This document shows positions 34,292-43,239 of a stretch of DNA of 64,000 nt, in pieces; positions within the stretch are counted from its first letter, which is position 1, and each line of letters opens with the position of its first letter. Both the position numbers and the translations under genes were made by a program. Under the pieces are notes generated by a model that saw only the letters and a list, made by a program, of their open reading frames with translations, ran no database searches and was not told the DNA's origin. The stretch is from Geodermatophilus arenarius (GTDB taxonomy: Bacteria; Actinomycetota; Actinomycetes; Mycobacteriales; Geodermatophilaceae), in contig NZ_JBHSGR010000015.1 in assembly GCF_042654585.1 (NCBI RefSeq), positions 59,851 to 123,850 of the forward strand. The letters run 5' to 3'.

Positions 34292-35125
34292 GTGACCGAT
34301 CCCGTCCGGCTGCCGCTGGCCTACCACGACGCGGCGGTGGCCAGCTCCTACCACCTCGCCTCGGCCGGCGCGGTCGCCGCGCTGCTGCCCCGCGACGGCG
34401 GCCGGCCGCTGCTCCGGCCGCTCGCCCTGCCCGGCGGCCGCACGCTCGTCGCGGTGCACGCCTTCCGCTACCGCACGGTCACCTGGACCGACGCCGACGG
34501 CGGCACGCGCGTGCTGGCGCCCTACGGCGAGGTGGGCGTGACCGCGGGCGTCGTCGCGGGCCGGCCGGTGCGCGGCGCCCGCCCGGCGGTCGGCGGCTTC
34601 GTGCTGCAGCTGCCGGTGACCTCCCGCGAGGCCCGGGACCTCGGCCGCGCCGAGTGGGGGCTGCCCAAGTGGCTGGGCGACATGGACTTCGTCGACGAGC
34701 CCGGCCGGCAGCGGGTCCGGCTGTCGGAGGCCGGCGCCGGCGTGCTGGTGCACACCGTGCGCGCCCGCGGCCCGGCGCTGCGCGGCAGCCCGGCGCGGAC
34801 GCTGTGGTCGGTCCGCGGCGGGCGGCTGCTGGAGACGCGGATCCCGGTGCTCGCCCGCTGGCAGGCGCGGCCCGGGGGTGCCGAGCTCGCGCTGGGCGAG
34901 CACCCGGTGGCCGACGCGCTGCGCGCGCTCGGCCTGTCCCTCGCGCCGCTGGCCGCCTTCCGCGCCGTCGGGTACCGCAGCACGCTGCCGGCGGGCCGGC
35001 CGCTCGGGACGGCGGACGCCCCCGCCCCCGTGCACCCCGGCCGGGACGAGGAGTTCGGCCGGTTCACCGTGGCCCACCCGGGGACCGCGCCGCTGCCGCA
35101 GTACCCGCCGGTCGCGGTCGGCTGA
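34292..35125 (+). CDS. Acetoacetate decarboxylase-fold protein
   Basis: A 277-residue protein similar to the ADC-like superfamily. LAYHDAAVASSYHLAS is at the N-terminus, GEVGVTAGVVAGRP and the conserved EWGLPKWLGDMDFVD in the middle, and a beta-barrel-like C-terminus. True acetoacetate decarboxylases use a Schiff-base lysine; many members of this group are decarboxylase-like with other activities. I cannot place the catalytic lysine with certainty. It shares its promoter region and the CCCAGCGGAAG motif with the IclR gene, so a role in aromatic or keto-acid metabolism is plausible. Confidence 0.65.
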   Translation: MTDPVRLPLAYHDAAVASSYHLASAGAVAALLPRDGGRPLLRPLALPGGRTLVAVHAFRYRTVTWTDADGGTRVLAPYGEVGVTAGVVAGRPVRGARPAVGGFVLQLPVTSREARDLGRAEWGLPKWLGDMDFVDEPGRQRVRLSEAGAGVLVHTVRARGPALRGSPARTLWSVRGGRLLETRIPVLARWQARPGGAELALGEHPVADALRALGLSLAPLAAFRAVGYRSTLPAGRPLGTADAPAPVHPGRDEEFGRFTVAHPGTAPLPQYPPVAVG

Positions 35126-37708
35126 TCAGGAGGGCCCGCCCAGCTCCTCGTCCAGCGCGGCCCAGGGGCCCAGCGCCGCGCCGGCGGCCCGCCCGCGCGC
35201 CTCGCCGTCGTCCCCGAGCGCGGCGCGCAGCGCCTCCCGCAGCCGGTCGGCCAGCGCCTGGTGCGGCGACCAGCGGGCCACCCCGAGGGTGGTGCGGGCG
35301 GCGTCGGCGGCGCCCACGAGCCGGGCCGCCGCGGCGTGCCGGCCCTCGGCGAGGGCGAGCGCGGCGAGCACCTCCAGGCAGGTCGCCGCGCCCTCCAGGT
35401 CGCGGGTGCGCCGGTGCAGCGCCACGGCCTCGTCCAGCCGGGCCCGCGCGCGGGGCAGGTCGCCGGCCAGCAGCGCGGCCAGCGCCAGGGCGTCGCCGAG
35501 CAGCGCGGCGAGCTGGTCGTCGGCGGCCGCCGCGGCCAGCTCCCGCGCCTCTCCCGCGACCCGCTCGGCGGCGGTCACGTCCCCGCCGGCCAGCGCGACC
35601 CCCACGCGCAGCATCCCGCTGAACGCGACCGACCAGCCGTCGCCGCTGCGCCGCAGCTGGTCCAGCGCCTCGTCCAGCAGCGGGACGACGCGCGGGTCGG
35701 CCGGGGACAGGCTCATCGCCCGCGCGCCGAGGGCGTGGCCGAGCAGCCACGCGTCGTCGCGGCGGCGGGCGTCGTCGACCACGCCGTCGAGCAGGCCGGC
35801 CGCGCTCGCCGCGTCGTCGAGGGCGAACCGCAGCGCGGCCCGCGCCCCCGCCGAGCGGGCGGCCAGGTCCGGCGGCAGCGCGGCCGCCGACGGCAGCGCC
35901 GCCGTCTGCTCGGCCAGCCCCGCCATCGCCGGCAGCAGCCCGCGCGCCCACCACCAGCGGACCGTCGGCGCGGTGAGCCGGACGACGAGGGCGAGGCGGT
36001 CGGTGGCCACCGCCCAGCGCAGCGCGGCGCGCAGGTCGGCGGTCTCGGCGTCCAGCCGGTCCCGCCACAGCCGCGCGGCCGGGCCGCCCAGCCCCGCGCC
36101 GGCCTCGGCGCCCAGCCGGGCCAGGTGCTGCGCCCAGCGGACCCGGGTCGCCTCCTCCTCGCCGCGCTCGCGCAGCCGCTCGGCGGCGAACGCGCGGACC
36201 AGCTCGAGCATGCGGAACCGCGGCTCGCCGTCGCCGGTGTCGGTGGGGGTGACCAGGCTGTGCCCGACCAGGTCCGACAGCGTCTCCAGGACGTCGAGGT
36301 CGCCGGCTCCGTCCTCGCCCCGGCCGGCGCCCACCACCTCGGCGGTGTCGAGGGTGCAGCCGTCCGCGCACACCGACAGCCGCGCCAGCAGCGCCCGGCC
36401 GCGCTCGTCGAGCAGGTCGTGGCTCCAGGCGATGGTGGACCGCAGGGTGCGCTGGCGGTCGGGGACGTCGACGTCGGGGTCGCCGAGGTCGAGCGCGCGG
36501 TCCAGGCGGGCCAGCAGCAGCCGCGGCGGCAGCGTGCGCACCCGGGCCGCGGCCAGCTCGACCGCCAGCGGCAGCCCGTCGAGCCGGCGCACCAGCTCGG
36601 CGACCGGGCCGGCGGTGGCGGCGGTGAGCGCGAAGGAGGGGTCGGCCTGGCGGGCGCGGGCCACGAACAGCTCGACCGCGGGGGCGGAGCCGGGGTCGTC
36701 GTCGGCGGCCGGCGTCCGCAGCGGCTCGATCGGCACGTCGTGCTCGCCGCGCAGCCGCAGCACGGCGCGGCTGGTGACCAGCAGCTGGGTGAGCGGGCAG
36801 CGGGCCAGCAGCGCCGCGAGGTCCGGGGCGGCGCCGGCCACCTGCTCGAGGTTGTCGACGACGAGCAGCGCCCGGCGGCCGGCCAGCCGGTCGGCCACCT
36901 GGTCGAGCAGGGGGCGGCTGCCCTCGGCGGACACCCCGACCGCCTCGGCCACGGCCGCGGGCACGTCGGCGCGGTCGCGGACGCCGGAGAGGTCGACGAA
37001 CCACACGCCGTCCCGGCCGGGCTCCACCGCCGCGGCCGCGGCCAGCGCCAGCCGGGTCTTCCCGATGCCGCCGGGCCCGGTGAGCACCACCAGCCGCACC
37101 GCCGGGTCGCCCAGCAGCCCGGTGACGGTGGCCAGCTCGGCGGTGCGGTCCACCATCGGCGTGGGCGGCGTCGGCAGCCACCCGGCGGCCAGCCCGGGCG
37201 GCGCCGGGACCGACCGGGTGAAGCGCTCGCTCAGCAGCACGGCGAGGTCGTCGGCGACCAGCTCGCCGAGCTCGGCCGGGTCGCGGTAGGGCGTGGTCGA
37301 GACGCCGCCCTCGGCCTGCACCCGCTCCAGCAGCCGGGCCAGCCGGGGGTCGCGGCCGGGCGCCGGCGTGCGGACGTAGAGCAGCCGCGGCATCCCCCCG
37401 GACAGCTCGAGCTCGTCCTCCAGGCCCGACACCGCCATGTCCGGGCCCACCCAGCCGTAGCGGTCGCCGTAGACGCCGACGAAGACGTCGCTCTGCGCGA
37501 GGTAGGCGCGGTAGAGGTCGCGCGGCGGGTGCGGGCGCGCGCCGAGCTCGAACATCACCGGGGTGAGCCGCAGTCGGGCGACGGCGTCGCGGACCGCCCG
37601 CCGCTCGGCCGCCAGCTCCTCGAGGGTGGAGGAGACGAAGACGCGCAGCCGCTGGTCGGGCGTCGCGATGGTCCGCGGCATCCCGGGCGTCCCCGCCGGA
37701 GCGGCCAC
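35126..37708 (-). CDS. DUF4062-NB-ARC STAND NTPase
   Basis: An 860-residue signal-transducing ATPase. The N-terminal DUF4062 domain (about 20-110, starting RLRVFVSSTLEELAAERRAV) is an alpha/beta, TIR-adjacent module thought to be an effector or interaction domain. The NB-ARC part has the P-loop GPGGIGKTRL (211-220), the Walker B-like LLVVDNLEQV (281-290), sensor-like VTSR (311-314) and GLPLAVELAAAR (378-389). The remainder is an Ala/Leu-rich TPR-like helical sensor. I chose GTG 37708 because GGAGG lies five nt before it. There is no SARP domain. The substrate or trigger is unknown; some STAND proteins of this type act in phage defence, others in regulation. Confidence 0.85.
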   Translation of the reverse strand: MAAPAGTPGMPRTIATPDQRLRVFVSSTLEELAAERRAVRDAVARLRLTPVMFELGARPHPPRDLYRAYLAQSDVFVGVYGDRYGWVGPDMAVSGLEDELELSGGMPRLLYVRTPAPGRDPRLARLLERVQAEGGVSTTPYRDPAELGELVADDLAVLLSERFTRSVPAPPGLAAGWLPTPPTPMVDRTAELATVTGLLGDPAVRLVVLTGPGGIGKTRLALAAAAAVEPGRDGVWFVDLSGVRDRADVPAAVAEAVGVSAEGSRPLLDQVADRLAGRRALLVVDNLEQVAGAAPDLAALLARCPLTQLLVTSRAVLRLRGEHDVPIEPLRTPAADDDPGSAPAVELFVARARQADPSFALTAATAGPVAELVRRLDGLPLAVELAAARVRTLPPRLLLARLDRALDLGDPDVDVPDRQRTLRSTIAWSHDLLDERGRALLARLSVCADGCTLDTAEVVGAGRGEDGAGDLDVLETLSDLVGHSLVTPTDTGDGEPRFRMLELVRAFAAERLRERGEEEATRVRWAQHLARLGAEAGAGLGGPAARLWRDRLDAETADLRAALRWAVATDRLALVVRLTAPTVRWWWARGLLPAMAGLAEQTAALPSAAALPPDLAARSAGARAALRFALDDAASAAGLLDGVVDDARRRDDAWLLGHALGARAMSLSPADPRVVPLLDEALDQLRRSGDGWSVAFSGMLRVGVALAGGDVTAAERVAGEARELAAAAADDQLAALLGDALALAALLAGDLPRARARLDEAVALHRRTRDLEGAATCLEVLAALALAEGRHAAAARLVGAADAARTTLGVARWSPHQALADRLREALRAALGDDGEARGRAAGAALGPWAALDEELGGPS

Positions 37709-37911
37709 GTGCACCTCCTGCCGAGGTCGCCGACGTCGCCGACGTCGCGGAGTCTAGGGACGGCGGAGGCGCCCCGGAACCCGGTGACAGCGGGCCCGGG
37801 GGAGTGGTTGGCTGGCCGCGCCCACGGTCCGCACGGGGGATGCGCGCACCCGGAGAGCCCCGTGCACGGTGCCCCTGTCCCGGTCCCCGCCCGCCCGTCC
37901 GGAGCGGCGTC

Positions 37912-39603
37912 GTGACCGGCACCGCCCTGGCCGTCGTCGCCCGGGACGCCGGCCTGCGGACCTCGACCACCCGGGAGCTCGAGCGCCGCTACGGCAGCGA
38001 CTACCGCGTCGTCTCCGCGACCGGCCGCGGCGAGCTGGACGCCGCGCTGTCCGCCGCGGGCGACCCGACGGTGGCCGTGCTCCTCGGCGGCCTCGGGGAG
38101 GACGACCCCGACGGGCTGGAGGTGCTGCGCGCCTGCCACGCGGAGCACCCCGGTGCCATCGCCGTGGCCCTGGTCCGGTGGGGCGCGTTCGAGACCGCCC
38201 GGCCGATCTTCGAGGCGATCACCGTCGGCCAGCTCGACCGCTGGGTGTACGCCCCGCAGGGCTGCCCCGACGAGGAGTTCCACCGCTCGGTGACCGAGAT
38301 CCTCGACGAGTGGTCCTCGCGGCGCGGCGGCGGCTTCGAGGCGGTGCGGATCATCGGGCACCGGTGGGACCCGCACGCCCAGCACCTGCGCGACCAGATG
38401 ACCCGCAACCGCATCCCGCTCGGCATCTACGAGGCCGGCTCGCCCGAGGGCCGCGCGATGCTCGCCGACCTGGAGCTGGAGCAGCCGCGGCTGCCGGTCG
38501 TCGTCGTCCGGTTCCGGCCCGAGCAGACCGTGCTCGAGGCGCCGACCGACCTGGAGGTGGCCGAGGCGTTCGGCCTGTTCGACCCGCTGGACCCCGACGC
38601 CGTCCACGACGTCGCGATCGTCGGCGCCGGGCCCGCGGGCCTGGGTGCGAGCGTGTACGCCGCCTCCGAGGGGCTGGACACGCTGCACCTGGAGTGCGAG
38701 GCGGTCGGCGGGCAGGCGGGCACCAGCTCGCTGATCCGCAACTACCTCGGGTTCCCCACCGGGGTGAGCGGCAGCCGGCTGGCGTTCTCCGCCTACCTGC
38801 AGGCCTGGGCGTTCGGCACGACGTTCTCCTTCATGCGCACCGCCGCGTCGCTGCGCACCGAGGACGGGCTGCACCGGATCACGCTGCACGACGGGACGGC
38901 GGTGCGGGCGCGCAGCGTGGTGATCGCCACCGGCGCGGCCTGGCGGCGGGTCGGCGTGCCGGAGCTCGAGGCGTTCACCGGCCGCGGCGTCTTCTACGGG
39001 GCGGCGGTCAGCGAGGCGCCGGCCATGGCCGGGCGGCACGTGTTCGTCGTCGGCGGCGGCAACTCGGCCGGGCAGGCGGCGGTGTACCTCTCGCGCTACG
39101 CCGAGCGGGTGACCGTGCTGGTCCGCCGGTCCTCGCTCGCCGAGACGATGTCGGACTACCTCATCCGCGAGCTCGAGGCGCTGCCGCGGGTCGACGTCCG
39201 GTACCGCGTGCAGGTGGCCGGCGGGCGCGGCAGCGACGTCCTGGAGACCGTCGTCCTGCGCGACCTGGACACCGGCGCGGAGACCGAGGAGCCGGGGATG
39301 CTGTTCGTGATGATCGGCAGCGAGCCGCGCACGGACTGGCTGGCCGGGACGCTGGCCCGCGACCGCTGGGGCTTCCTGCTCACCGGGGCGGCGCTGCTGG
39401 CCGGCGGCGACGTCACGCCGGCCTGGCCGCTGGACCGGCCGCCGGCGCTGCTGGAGACCAGCACGCCGGGCGTCTTCGCCGCCGGCGACGTGCGGCAGGG
39501 CTCGGTCAAGCGGGTGGCCTCGGCGGTCGGGGAGGGCGCGCTCGCGGTGACGCTCGTGCACGCCCACCTGGCCTCCCTCGCGGCGTCGTCCGCGGCCCGC
39601 TGA
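37912..39603 (+). CDS. REC-like/glutaredoxin-like/thioredoxin-reductase-like flavoprotein fusion
   Basis: A 563-residue fusion. Residues 1-120 look like a receiver-type fold without an obvious phospho-Asp cluster. Residues 125-215 resemble a thioredoxin/glutaredoxin fold (EAVRIIGHRWDPHAQHLRD, LPVVVVRF) with no CxxC. From about 225 there is a two-dinucleotide FAD/NAD oxidoreductase with VAIVGAGPAGLGASVYAASEG, VFVVGGGNSAGQAAVYLS and GVFAAGDVRQGSVKRVASAVGEGA. In thioredoxin reductases a CxxC dithiol precedes the second Rossmann motif; here the equivalent GVFYGAAVSEAPAMAG has none. So electron transfer must differ. GTG 37912 has GGAG upstream. It precedes pcaH by 71 nt. Confidence 0.82.
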   Translation: MTGTALAVVARDAGLRTSTTRELERRYGSDYRVVSATGRGELDAALSAAGDPTVAVLLGGLGEDDPDGLEVLRACHAEHPGAIAVALVRWGAFETARPIFEAITVGQLDRWVYAPQGCPDEEFHRSVTEILDEWSSRRGGGFEAVRIIGHRWDPHAQHLRDQMTRNRIPLGIYEAGSPEGRAMLADLELEQPRLPVVVVRFRPEQTVLEAPTDLEVAEAFGLFDPLDPDAVHDVAIVGAGPAGLGASVYAASEGLDTLHLECEAVGGQAGTSSLIRNYLGFPTGVSGSRLAFSAYLQAWAFGTTFSFMRTAASLRTEDGLHRITLHDGTAVRARSVVIATGAAWRRVGVPELEAFTGRGVFYGAAVSEAPAMAGRHVFVVGGGNSAGQAAVYLSRYAERVTVLVRRSSLAETMSDYLIRELEALPRVDVRYRVQVAGGRGSDVLETVVLRDLDTGAETEEPGMLFVMIGSEPRTDWLAGTLARDRWGFLLTGAALLAGGDVTPAWPLDRPPALLETSTPGVFAAGDVRQGSVKRVASAVGEGALAVTLVHAHLASLAASSAAR

Positions 39604-39614
39604 CCGACCGGCGT

Positions 39615-39624
39615 CTTCCGCTGG
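39615..39624. promoter_or_regulatory. Candidate IclR operator upstream of pcaH
   Basis: CTTCCGCTGG, complement of the CCAGCGGAAG found upstream of pobA and iclR. It lies 39 nt before the pcaH -10. Confidence 0.5.
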
Positions 39625-39662
39625 ACGGGACCCGACGCTCGCCCGCCGCCGCCGCCCGGACG

Positions 39663-39668
39663 TACGTT
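39663..39668 (+). promoter_or_regulatory. -10 element of leaderless pca operon
   Basis: TACGTT ends six nt before the pcaH ATG (39675), at leaderless spacing, downstream of the CTTCCGCTGG motif. Confidence 0.55.
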
Positions 39669-39674
39669 CCCGCC

Positions 39675-40421
39675 ATGACCGGGACCACGTCGGAGGGCAG
39701 GCTCGTCCTGCCGCGGTACCTGCGCGAACCCGACGGGACCCGGACGCCCGTCGGCTTCCCGGACTACCGGAGCACCGCGCTGCGCGCGCCGCTGCGCACG
39801 CCCGTGGACCTGCCGCACCGGCTCACCGAGGTCACCGGCCCGGTGCTCGGCGAGGACCGGGTGCTGCCGGCGGACGCCGACCTGACGCTGCGCAACGGCG
39901 GCGAGGCGATCGGCCAGCGGATCCTCGTGTACGGGCGGGTCCTGGACAGCGACGGCCGCCCGGTGCCCCACGCGCTCGTCGAGGTGTGGCAGGCCAACGC
40001 GGCGGGCCGCTACCGGCACGTCGTCGACAACTGGCCCGCGCCCCTGGACCCGCACTTCGACGGGCTGGGCCGGGTGGTCACCGACAGCCTGGGCCGCTAC
40101 GAGTTCCTGACGATCAAGCCCGGCGCCTACCCGTGGGGCAACCACCACAACGCCTGGCGGCCGGCGCACATCCACTTCAGCCTGTTCGGCCGGGCGTTCA
40201 CCCAGCGCCTGGTCACCCAGATGTACTTCCCGGACGACCCGCTGTTCGGCCAGGACCCGATCTTCAACGCGATCCCCGCGGCGGCCCGGCACCGGGCGGT
40301 CAGCCGCCACTCCCTGGAGCGCACGCAGGACAACTGGGCGCTGGCCTTCGAGTGGGACATCGTGCTGCGCGGCACGGACCAGACGCCGTTCGAGACCGAC
40401 GACGACGGGGACGTGGCGTGA
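39675..40421 (+). CDS. pcaH: Protocatechuate 3,4-dioxygenase beta subunit
   Basis: A 248-residue catalytic subunit of the Fe(III) intradiol dioxygenase cleaving protocatechuate to 3-carboxy-cis,cis-muconate. The iron ligands are Tyr113 (GRYRH), Tyr152 (AYPWGN), and His165 and His167 (WRPAHIHFS). They lie five residues from the P. putida PcaH ligands 108, 147, 160 and 162, an exact offset. It is first gene of pcaHGBDC. The start is leaderless, and its stop overlaps pcaG as GTGA. Confidence 0.97.
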   Translation: MTGTTSEGRLVLPRYLREPDGTRTPVGFPDYRSTALRAPLRTPVDLPHRLTEVTGPVLGEDRVLPADADLTLRNGGEAIGQRILVYGRVLDSDGRPVPHALVEVWQANAAGRYRHVVDNWPAPLDPHFDGLGRVVTDSLGRYEFLTIKPGAYPWGNHHNAWRPAHIHFSLFGRAFTQRLVTQMYFPDDPLFGQDPIFNAIPAAARHRAVSRHSLERTQDNWALAFEWDIVLRGTDQTPFETDDDGDVA

Positions 40422-41068
40422 TCGTGGACCCGCTGGACGTCCCGCCGGACCCGGCCGTCCCCTTCCAGCCCCGCTCCGGGCAGCGCGGCACCGGCTTCCT
40501 GACCGAGCCGTTCCGGCTCGGCACCACCCCCAGCGCGACCGTCGGGCCCTACCTCGCGATCGGCCTGACCTGGCCGGACGGCGCGTGGGCCGCCGCCGAG
40601 GGCACGCCCGGCGGCCTCTGGATCCGCGGCCGGGTGGTCGACGGCGCCGGCGACGCCGTCCCCGACGCGCTGGTCGAGACCTGGCAGGCCGACCCCGACG
40701 GCCGCTTCCCCTCGCCGGAGGACCCGCGCGGGCCCTCGGCGTACCCCGGCTTCCGCGGCTACGCGCGCTCCTCCACGATCACCGGCGAGTTCGCGGTGTT
40801 CACCCTCAAGCCCGGCCGCGTGCCCGACGGCGAGGGCGGCCTGCAGGCGCCGCACGTCGACGTCTCGGTGTTCGCCCGCGGCCTGCTCGACCGCGTCGTC
40901 ACCCGCGTCTACTTCGCCGACGAGGCCGAGGCCAACGCGGCGGACCCGGTGCTGGCCGCGCTGCCGGAGGACCGCCGGGCCACGCTGCTCGCCCGGCCCG
41001 CCGAGGACGGCTACCGCTTCGACGTGCACCTGCAGGGGGACCGCGAGACGGTCTTCTTCGCCCTCTGA
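40418..41068 (+). CDS. pcaG: Protocatechuate 3,4-dioxygenase alpha subunit
   Basis: A 216-residue non-iron-binding subunit of the dioxygenase. GLWIRGRVVDGAGDAVPDALVETWQA and APHVDVSVFARGLLDRVVTRVYF align with the beta subunit but lack the ligand Tyr and His set. It starts GTG 40418, overlapping the pcaH stop. Together with PcaH it forms the (alpha beta) oligomer. The next gene, pcaB, follows after 51 nt. Confidence 0.95.
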   Translation: MIVDPLDVPPDPAVPFQPRSGQRGTGFLTEPFRLGTTPSATVGPYLAIGLTWPDGAWAAAEGTPGGLWIRGRVVDGAGDAVPDALVETWQADPDGRFPSPEDPRGPSAYPGFRGYARSSTITGEFAVFTLKPGRVPDGEGGLQAPHVDVSVFARGLLDRVVTRVYFADEAEANAADPVLAALPEDRRATLLARPAEDGYRFDVHLQGDRETVFFAL

Positions 41069-41119
41069 GGTGCGCTGCCGTCCGAGCGAGACCCCGCGGC
41101 CGCCGGTAGGAAGGACGCC

Positions 41120-42463
41120 GTGACAGGTCTGTTCGCCGGCACCTTCGCCCGCGGCGGTGCGGCGGCGGCCGTGTCCGACGACGCCTGGTTCCGCGCGCTG
41201 CTGGAGGTCGAGGCCGCTCTCGCCCGCGCCGCCGCCGCGGCGGGCCTGGTGCCCGCGACGGCCGCCGACGCCGTGACCGCCGCCTGCGCCGACCCCTCGC
41301 GGCTGGACCTCGCGGCCGTCGTCGCGCACGCCGCCGACGCGGGCAACCCGGTGCCGCCGCTGGTGCGGGCGCTGCAGGCCGCGGTGGGGGAGCGCGACGC
41401 CGTCGCCGTGCACGTCGGCGCCACCAGCCAGGACGTGCTCGACACCGCGCTGCTGCTGCTCGCCCGGCGGGCGGTGGCGGCGCTGGACGCCGACCTGGCC
41501 GCGGCGGCGGAGTCCTGCGCGGCGCTGGCGCGGGCGCACCGCGACGACGTGGTCGTCGGCCGGACGCTGATGCAGCAGGCGGTGCCGACGACGTTCGGGC
41601 TCAAGGCCGCCACGTGGCTCGCCGGGCTGGACGGCGCGCGGCTGCGGCTGGCCGAGGTGGTCGCCTCGCTGCCGGTGCAGTACGGCGGCGCGGTCGGGAC
41701 GCTGGCCGCGTCGCGGGGCGCCGGGACGGCGGTGCGGGCGGCGCTGGCGGAGGAGCTGGGGCTCGTCGCGCCCGCCGTGCCGTGGTTCACCACGCGGCTG
41801 CCGGTGGCCGACCTCGCCGGGGCGCTGGGCGCGGCCGCGGGCGTGGTGGCGACGGTCGCCGTCGACGTGGTGCTGCTGGCCCAGTCGGAGGTGGCCGAGG
41901 TCGCGGAGATCGGCGAGGGTCCTGCCGGTCAGGCGCGGGGCGGGTCGTCGGCGATGCCGCACAAGCGCAACCCGGTGGCGGCGATCTCGGCGCGGGCGTG
42001 CGCGCGGCGGGCCCCGGGCCTGGTGGCGACGCTGCTGGGCGCGATGGAGCAGGAGCACGAGCGGGCTGCCGGCGCGTGGCACAGCGAGTGGCCGACGCTG
42101 ACCGACCTGCTCGTCACCGTCGGGTCGGCCGCGTCCTGGCTGGCGGAGAGCCTGCGCGGGCTGCGGCCCGACGTCGGCCGGATGGCCGAGGCGGTGTCCG
42201 CGGCCGGCGAGGGGTCGCTGGCCGGCGCGCTGGCCGAGGCGCTGACGCCATCGCTGGGGCGGGGGGCGGCGCACGACGTGGCCGCGGAGGCCGCGCGGCA
42301 CGCGCGCGAGACGGGCCGGACGCTGGCCGAGGTGGTGGCCACGCGGACCGACGTCGACGTCGCCGCGGTGCTGGCCGCGGCCGCGCCGGACGTGGGGGAG
42401 GCCGGCGCGCAGGTGGACGCCGCGCTGGCCGAGCACGAGCAGCTGGTGGAAGGGGCACCGTGA
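41120..42463 (+). CDS. pcaB: 3-carboxy-cis,cis-muconate cycloisomerase
   Basis: A 447-residue fumarase/aspartase-superfamily enzyme that lactonises 3-carboxymuconate to gamma-carboxymuconolactone. The superfamily signature GSSAMPHKRNPVAA is at about 275-288, and HVGATSQDVLDTALLL near 95. A GGAAGGA ribosome site precedes GTG 41120. The pcaD GTG overlaps its stop. Confidence 0.94.
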   Translation: MTGLFAGTFARGGAAAAVSDDAWFRALLEVEAALARAAAAAGLVPATAADAVTAACADPSRLDLAAVVAHAADAGNPVPPLVRALQAAVGERDAVAVHVGATSQDVLDTALLLLARRAVAALDADLAAAAESCAALARAHRDDVVVGRTLMQQAVPTTFGLKAATWLAGLDGARLRLAEVVASLPVQYGGAVGTLAASRGAGTAVRAALAEELGLVAPAVPWFTTRLPVADLAGALGAAAGVVATVAVDVVLLAQSEVAEVAEIGEGPAGQARGGSSAMPHKRNPVAAISARACARRAPGLVATLLGAMEQEHERAAGAWHSEWPTLTDLLVTVGSAASWLAESLRGLRPDVGRMAEAVSAAGEGSLAGALAEALTPSLGRGAAHDVAAEAARHARETGRTLAEVVATRTDVDVAAVLAAAAPDVGEAGAQVDAALAEHEQLVEGAP

Positions 42464-43239
42464 CCGCGGTCGAGGTCAGCTACACCGAGGACGGGCCGGC
42501 CGACGCGCCGGTCGTCGTCCTGTCCAACTCGCTGGGCGCCACCCGGGGGATGTGGGACCCGCAGGTGCCGGCCCTGGCCGAGCGCTACCGCGTGGTCACC
42601 TACGACACCCGGGGGCACGGGGAGTCGCCCGCGCCGGCCGGGCCGTACACCGTCGACGACCTGGTCGACGACGTCCTCGCGCTGCTGGACCGGCTCCGGG
42701 TGCGGCGCGCGCACGTGGCGGGGCTGTCCCTGGGCGGGATGACGGCGATGCGGCTGGCCGCGCGCGAGCCCGAGCGGGTGGGCCGGCTGGCGCTGCTGTG
42801 CACCTCGGCGAGGCCGGAGCCGCAGGGCTTCCTCGACCGGGCGGTGCAGGCCCGCTCCGGCGGGACCGCGCCGCTCGCGCCGGCGATCGTGAGCCGCTGG
42901 CTGACCCCGGCCTACGCCGCGCAGCACCCGGACCTGGTGGCGCGGCTGGAGGCGATGATCGCCGGCGCCGACGACGAGGGGTACGCCGGCTGCTGCGAGG
43001 CGGTCGGGCACTTCGACGCCCGCGAGGACCTCGCGCGGATCACCGCGCCCACGCTGGTGGTGTCCGGCGCGGAGGACCCGGCGCTGCCGCCGCCGCACCA
43101 GCAGCTGATCGCCGACGGGATCGCCGGCGCCTCGCTGCTGTCGGTCAGCCCGGGCGCGCACCTGCCCAACCTGGAGCAGCCGCTGGAGGTCACCGGCGCG
43201 CTGCTCGGCCACCTCGACGCCGCCGGGGGTCACGCGTGA
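42460..43239 (+). CDS. pcaD: 3-oxoadipate enol-lactonase
   Basis: A 259-residue alpha/beta hydrolase converting beta-ketoadipate enol-lactone to beta-ketoadipate. The oxyanion/strand motif LSNSLGATRGMWDPQ, the nucleophile elbow GLSLGGM and late GAEDPALPPP with GAHLPNLEQP carrying the catalytic His identify PcaD. It overlaps pcaB (GTGA) and pcaC (GTGA). In many actinobacteria this domain is fused to PcaC as PcaL; here they are separate genes in the same order. Confidence 0.93.
   Translation: MTAVEVSYTEDGPADAPVVVLSNSLGATRGMWDPQVPALAERYRVVTYDTRGHGESPAPAGPYTVDDLVDDVLALLDRLRVRRAHVAGLSLGGMTAMRLAAREPERVGRLALLCTSARPEPQGFLDRAVQARSGGTAPLAPAIVSRWLTPAYAAQHPDLVARLEAMIAGADDEGYAGCCEAVGHFDAREDLARITAPTLVVSGAEDPALPPPHQQLIADGIAGASLLSVSPGAHLPNLEQPLEVTGALLGHLDAAGGHA

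Noticed and set aside
34292..35125. Naming the gene acetoacetate decarboxylase outright
   Set aside because: The Schiff-base lysine could not be placed with confidence and many superfamily members lack this activity.
37726..37743. GTCGCCGAC tandem copies as an operator for the STAND gene
   Set aside because: Only two full copies of a very GC-rich 9-mer common in this genome; could be chance.
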